This document shows positions 61,055-64,000 of a stretch of 64,000 bases of DNA, piece after piece. Source of the DNA: Arthrobacter subterraneus (GTDB lineage Bacteria; Actinomycetota; Actinomycetes; Actinomycetales; Micrococcaceae); assembly GCF_900099735.1 (NCBI RefSeq), contig NZ_FNDT01000001.1, positions 124,001 through 188,000 on the forward strand, written 5' to 3'. The translations under genes and the position numbers were made by a program. The notes beneath the pieces are model-generated. The model saw only the letters and a program-made list of their open reading frames with translations. It made no database searches and was not told the DNA's origin. The number at the start of each line of letters is the position of its first letter. The first letter of the stretch is position 1.

Positions 61055-61975
61055 CTACGCCCGGCGGCGCTGAAGGATGTCGTCCAGGTTCATCCGGGGC
61101 GTGGAAGGGGTCTCCACTGCCGGAGCAGCGGCACCATTCTTGATCGGCGTCTTGACCTGCGGCTTGGGTGCTTCGGGGAGGTCCAGCGGAGCCGGGTCTT
61201 CCCGGTCTGCCTTCGGCGCTTCAACGTAGGTGGGTTTGGGTACATCCACGGGCTGCCAGGGTGCACCGGTGCCGGCCGGCTTCTCTCCGGATTCGGCAGC
61301 GACGGCGAGCGCCGCCGCCCGCAGTTCAGCGGCAGTGAACTGGACGGGGGCAGCCTCGGGGGTGCCGGCGTCGTTGTTTGCGTTCTCTTCCTTCGCCCCG
61401 GAGCCTCCGGCCTCTTCCGCGTTGAAGAGCCTCGTGGGCCGCTGCACGGCCGGAGCCGGCGCCACCGCCGGAGAGGCTGATGCCTGAGCGGCTGCGGGAG
61501 CCTGGCGTTCCACCCGACGACGGCGGCCGCGAACAGCGAGCGTACGCAGCACCGCAACGCTTGCGACGGCGAGGAGCAGCGCCGCAACGGGAACGATGGA
61601 GGGTACCAGCCCGGTGACGGCGAGCACCGAGGTGACCAGCGCAGCTGCCAGGGAGGACGCTCCGACTGCGGCAAGCGTGAGCCGCCCCCACCGGATCTTC
61701 AGCTTCGGAGCCTGGTCTGCCTTGCGTGGGGAACCGGTGCCCGCATGCCCTGCAGTCGCTGGTGCGGATGAGGGCTGAAGTTCGTCGGCGGCGGACATGG
61801 TCATGACGCTCCTTTGGAACCCGGCGTCACCGGATGTGATGCCTGGACGTGGGATGGAGGCGGATCCGTGCACCGTGAGGGGTTGGCGGTTCCGCAGAAG
61901 GTAGGGAGCGACCCAAATGAGCCAGAGCCCGACGATGGCCGCCAGTACAACTGAGCTGTTCAGAGAGAAGTCCAC
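61055..61975 (-). CDS. GlpR/SepX-like membrane division protein
   Basis: The 306-aa protein has an N-terminal helix (about 6-26), two more helices (about 98-140), and a disordered region. The motifs WQPVDVPKPTYVEAPKA and LDDILQRRRA near the C-terminus match, from memory, the GlpR/SepX family. That family links septum proteins to the membrane; in corynebacteria GlpR binds the gephyrin-like Glp. GTG 61975 is chosen; TTG 61981 is an alternative. A TAACGT hexamer is 7 bases upstream. Confidence 0.8.
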   Translation of the reverse strand: MDFSLNSSVVLAAIVGLWLIWVAPYLLRNRQPLTVHGSASIPRPGITSGDAGFQRSVMTMSAADELQPSSAPATAGHAGTGSPRKADQAPKLKIRWGRLTLAAVGASSLAAALVTSVLAVTGLVPSIVPVAALLLAVASVAVLRTLAVRGRRRRVERQAPAAAQASASPAVAPAPAVQRPTRLFNAEEAGGSGAKEENANNDAGTPEAAPVQFTAAELRAAALAVAAESGEKPAGTGAPWQPVDVPKPTYVEAPKADREDPAPLDLPEAPKPQVKTPIKNGAAAPAVETPSTPRMNLDDILQRRRA

Positions 61976-61982
61976 GTACAAA

Positions 61983-61988
61983 ACGTTA
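61983..61988 (-). promoter_or_regulatory. -10 element (TAACGT) for the GlpR-like gene
   Basis: The minus-strand hexamer is 7 bases before GTG 61975. Confidence 0.45.
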
Positions 61989-62055
61989 TGAGCAGATGGG
62001 GGCTCGGGCCCTCATTCACCGCGGTGTGTCCGCTTCCGAATCGGGAACTTCCTGG

Positions 62056-62679
62056 CTAGGCCCGCGGAGCTGACTCCCGCCAGCGGCGCAGGAGCCCTCC
62101 CGGGATCTCCTCGGCGGTGAGCGCGAAGGACCGGTGGTCAGCCCACGAACCCGCGATATGAAGGTAGGCCCTGCGGATTCCCTCGTCCCGGAAACCGAGT
62201 TTGCGCACCACCTGGAGGCTCGCTTCATTCTCCGGCCGGATATTGATCTCCATCCGGTGCAGGCCGAGCTCCCGGAAGCAGTAGTCCGTGGCGAGGGCGA
62301 CCGCCGTGGGGGCGATTCCCCTGCCCGCGCGCTCCCTGTCCACCCAGTACCCCAGCGTCGCTGTCAGCGCTGAGCCCCAGATGATGCCCGAGACGGTGAG
62401 CTGGCCGACCATGACCGGCCGCCTGGTCCTCTCCCGGCGCTCGGCGATCACGAACGGCAGCGCACTGCTGGAGCGGACCTGCGCGTTCAGCGCACGGACC
62501 ATCTCGTTGTACGACGGCAGATAGCCCCCCGGCGCCGGATTCGACGCTTCCCACGGTGCCAGCCACTCGGCGTTGCGCTGGCGCAGTTCCATCCATTCCC
62601 GCTTGTCGCGGTGACGGAGCGGACGAAGGAGGATGTTGCCGGCCTCAAGGGTGACCGGCCAGGCGAACCGGCCCCACAT
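62056..62679 (-). CDS. rimJ: RimJ-like GNAT acetyltransferase
   Basis: The 207-aa protein has LRPLRHRDKREWMELRQRN near the start, the acetyl-CoA site RERAGRGIAPTAVAL, and the ribosomal-protein type end (HRMEINIRPENEASLQVVRK). It may acetylate a protein N-terminus. ATG 62679 follows the galU stop by 8 bases. In many actinobacteria glp (moeA1) lies between galU and rimJ; here it does not. Confidence 0.9.
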   Translation of the reverse strand: MWGRFAWPVTLEAGNILLRPLRHRDKREWMELRQRNAEWLAPWEASNPAPGGYLPSYNEMVRALNAQVRSSSALPFVIAERRERTRRPVMVGQLTVSGIIWGSALTATLGYWVDRERAGRGIAPTAVALATDYCFRELGLHRMEINIRPENEASLQVVRKLGFRDEGIRRAYLHIAGSWADHRSFALTAEEIPGGLLRRWRESAPRA

Positions 62680-62687
62680 GTCGGTGT

Positions 62688-63590
62688 TTAGCCGTCGAGG
62701 GAGGCGGTGAACTCCTGCAGCCACTTGCGCAGGTCGGGTCCGAGGTCGTCACGCTCCGAAGACAGCGTGACCACAGCCTTCAGGTAGCTCAGCTTGTCCC
62801 CGGTGTCATAGCGACGGCCGCGGAAGACCACACCGTACACGCCGGAGCCCTCGCCCTCTGCAGCGGCAAGGGTCTGCAGGGCATCGGTCAGCTGGATCTC
62901 GCCGCCGCGTCCCGGACCTGTTTCCTCCAGGACGTCGAAGACCCGCGGGTGAAGTACGTAACGGCCGATGAGCGCCAGGTTGGAGGGCGCCTCGTCTGCG
63001 GCAGGCTTCTCCACCAGCTCGTTGACGCGCACATAGTCCTCGCCGTCGATCGGGGAGATGTCTGCACAGCCGTAGGAGCTGATCTGGTCCGGGTCCACCT
63101 CGATCAGGGCGATCACGGACCCGCCGGTCTTCGCCTGGACGTCGATCATGGTTTCGAGCAGCACATCGCGCTCATCGATCAGGTCATCACCGAGCAGGAC
63201 GGCAAAGGGCTCTGCTCCGACGTGGAGGCGCGCACGCAGCACTGCGTGCCCGAGGCCCTTGGGATCACCCTGGCGCAGGTAGTGGATGTCGCCGAGCTCC
63301 GAGGCGCGGCGGACGGAGGCCAGCTTCTCGAGATCGCCCTTCGCTTCCAGGGTCTGCTCGATGAACGGCACCCGGTCGAAGTGATCCTCAAGCGACCTCT
63401 TGTTGCGCCCGGTGATCATGAGGATGTTGTCGATGCCTGCACCCACAGCTTCCTCGACCACGTACTGGATGGCAGGCCGGTCCACGACCGGCAGCATTTC
63501 CTTGGGCATTGCCTTGGTGGCCGGCAGGAACCTTGTACCCAGGCCCGCAGCGGGAATGACGGCCTTGTTCACTCTTGGTCGCTCAGTCAT
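62688..63590 (-). CDS. galU: UTP-glucose-1-phosphate uridylyltransferase
   Basis: The 300-aa enzyme makes UDP-glucose. It has the nucleotidyl motif PAAGLGTRFLPATKAMPKE (13-31), LLGDDLID and VEKPAADEAPSN. It supplies GalE and wall glycan synthesis. ATG 63590 is chosen; a TACTGT hexamer is 6 bases upstream. It is divergent from fthC. Confidence 0.95.
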   Translation of the reverse strand: MTERPRVNKAVIPAAGLGTRFLPATKAMPKEMLPVVDRPAIQYVVEEAVGAGIDNILMITGRNKRSLEDHFDRVPFIEQTLEAKGDLEKLASVRRASELGDIHYLRQGDPKGLGHAVLRARLHVGAEPFAVLLGDDLIDERDVLLETMIDVQAKTGGSVIALIEVDPDQISSYGCADISPIDGEDYVRVNELVEKPAADEAPSNLALIGRYVLHPRVFDVLEETGPGRGGEIQLTDALQTLAAAEGEGSGVYGVVFRGRRYDTGDKLSYLKAVVTLSSERDDLGPDLRKWLQEFTASLDG

Positions 63591-63596
63591 GCCACC

Positions 63597-63602
63597 ACAG
63601 TA
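63597..63602 (-). promoter_or_regulatory. -10 element (TACTGT) for galU
   Basis: The minus-strand hexamer is 6 bases before ATG 63590. Confidence 0.5.
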
Positions 63603-63650
63603 CAGAATTGGCCGCCAATCCGGCGCACGTGCTACGCCGGGCACTAGCGG

Positions 63651-63656
63651 TACAGT
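63651..63656 (+). promoter_or_regulatory. -10 element (TACAGT) for fthC
   Basis: The hexamer is 6 bases before ATG 63663, facing the galU -10 across a space of about 50 bases. Confidence 0.5.
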
Positions 63657-63662
63657 GCCACC

Positions 63663-64000
63663 ATGGACTCCCCCGCACCCCTGCCGAGCCCCGTATCCAC
63701 CCCCACGTCCCGCAAGGAGGAACTGCGGCAGACGCTCCGGGAGCGGCGTCGCCGGCTTTCGGGGCAGGAGCAGCATACCGCCGCAGCCGCCCTCGCGAAC
63801 CAGGTGCTCCGATGGTTGCAGGCCGCTCCGGACACGGGCTGTATCGCCGCCTACCTTTCGGTGCCGCCTGAGCCCGGCACCGGTGAACTGCTGCCTGCCC
63901 TGACCGCGGCGGGCTACGACGTCGTGGTACCGGTGTGTGAAGCGCAGTACCAAATGAGCTGGGTGAGCTGGAAGCCGGGCGTTGAGCTCGCCAAAAGCCC
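63663..64000 (+). CDS. fthC: 5-formyltetrahydrofolate cyclo-ligase, 3'-truncated by window edge
   Basis: The frame is open from ATG 63663 to the window end (112 codons). KEELRQTLRERRRRLS and IAAYLSVPPEPGTGELLPAL fit the N-terminal half of the 5-FTHF cyclo-ligase family, which makes 5,10-methenyl-THF. The C-terminal ATP-binding part is beyond the window. Confidence 0.88.
   Translation, partial: MDSPAPLPSPVSTPTSRKEELRQTLRERRRRLSGQEQHTAAAALANQVLRWLQAAPDTGCIAAYLSVPPEPGTGELLPALTAAGYDVVVPVCEAQYQMSWVSWKPGVELAKS

Noticed and set aside
1-64000. tRNA, rRNA, CRISPR, IS or prophage features
   Set aside because: No T-loop-like GGTTCGAATCC sequence, regularly spaced repeats, transposase or phage structural gene was recognised; a dedicated scan would be needed to exclude a small RNA gene.

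Overview
The window is a gene-dense stretch of a GC-rich actinobacterial chromosome. It most resembles the family Micrococcaceae (Arthrobacter and relatives), judged from protein sequences and gene order alone. No tRNA, rRNA, CRISPR array, insertion sequence or prophage was recognised. About 65 protein genes are called, and no gene-free stretch is longer than about 300 bases. Much of the order matches, from memory, blocks of the Mycobacterium tuberculosis chromosome: the sigE/tatB/mrp block, the tagA/DUF3117/LOG block, dapD/dapE, fdxA/dapC/typA, xseAB/ispH/ychF, and fthC/galU/rimJ/glpR. The region is therefore mostly ancestral actinobacterial core with transport and regulatory modules set between the blocks.

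Layout. 1-6520: end of an RNA helicase gene, an orphan DNA methyltransferase, a PHP phosphoesterase, an OafA-type acyltransferase and an Xaa-Pro aminopeptidase. 6653-13686: envelope-stress block with a YflT-type stress protein, an MgtE-N/CBS protein, a DUF1003 protein, Mrp ATPase, TatB, a zinc anti-sigma factor, SigE and an O-methyltransferase. 13735-15857: DUF3117, Tag glycosylase, a DivIVA-like protein and a LOG-family hydrolase. 15974-19272: GluABCD-type glutamate importer. 19313-26858: DAP/lysine genes dapE, dapD and dapC, with galE, citrate synthase, ferredoxin and two unknown proteins. 27315-30555: small regulators and TypA. 30854-38052: peptide/oligopeptide ABC importer, interrupted by a reversed PH-domain gene. 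38294-45826: YchF, RmuC, IspH, XseA/XseB, PPK2 and an alanine-type aminotransferase. 45907-49502: betaine/choline-type OpuC importer. 49701-56761: RsgA, Nudix, pirin, a sugar kinase, two Lrp/AsnC regulators, an ArsR-type regulator and an MFS exporter. 56826-59632: exported Pro-rich protein, histidine kinase and response regulator. 59824-64000: APH-like kinase, GlpR/SepX-like division protein, RimJ-like acetyltransferase, GalU and the start of fthC.

Functional links. DapD, DapC and DapE are consecutive succinylase steps toward meso-DAP. SigE, its anti-sigma factor and TatB form the envelope-stress core. XseA and XseB form exonuclease VII. Three ABC importers (glutamate, peptide, compatible solute) are each headed by, or contain, a lipoprotein receptor. 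Two of them carry a strong hairpin directly after the receptor gene.

The most striking regulatory signal is a TANNNT hexamer 6-7 bases before the start codon of at least 15 genes, which suggests widespread leaderless transcription. Other leads are an ArsR-type promoter whose -35 lies inside a perfect inverted repeat, a palindrome over the opuC promoter, an unannotated 24-codon ORF with a near-ideal ribosome site before rsgA, and gene losses from two otherwise conserved blocks (htrA and glp).
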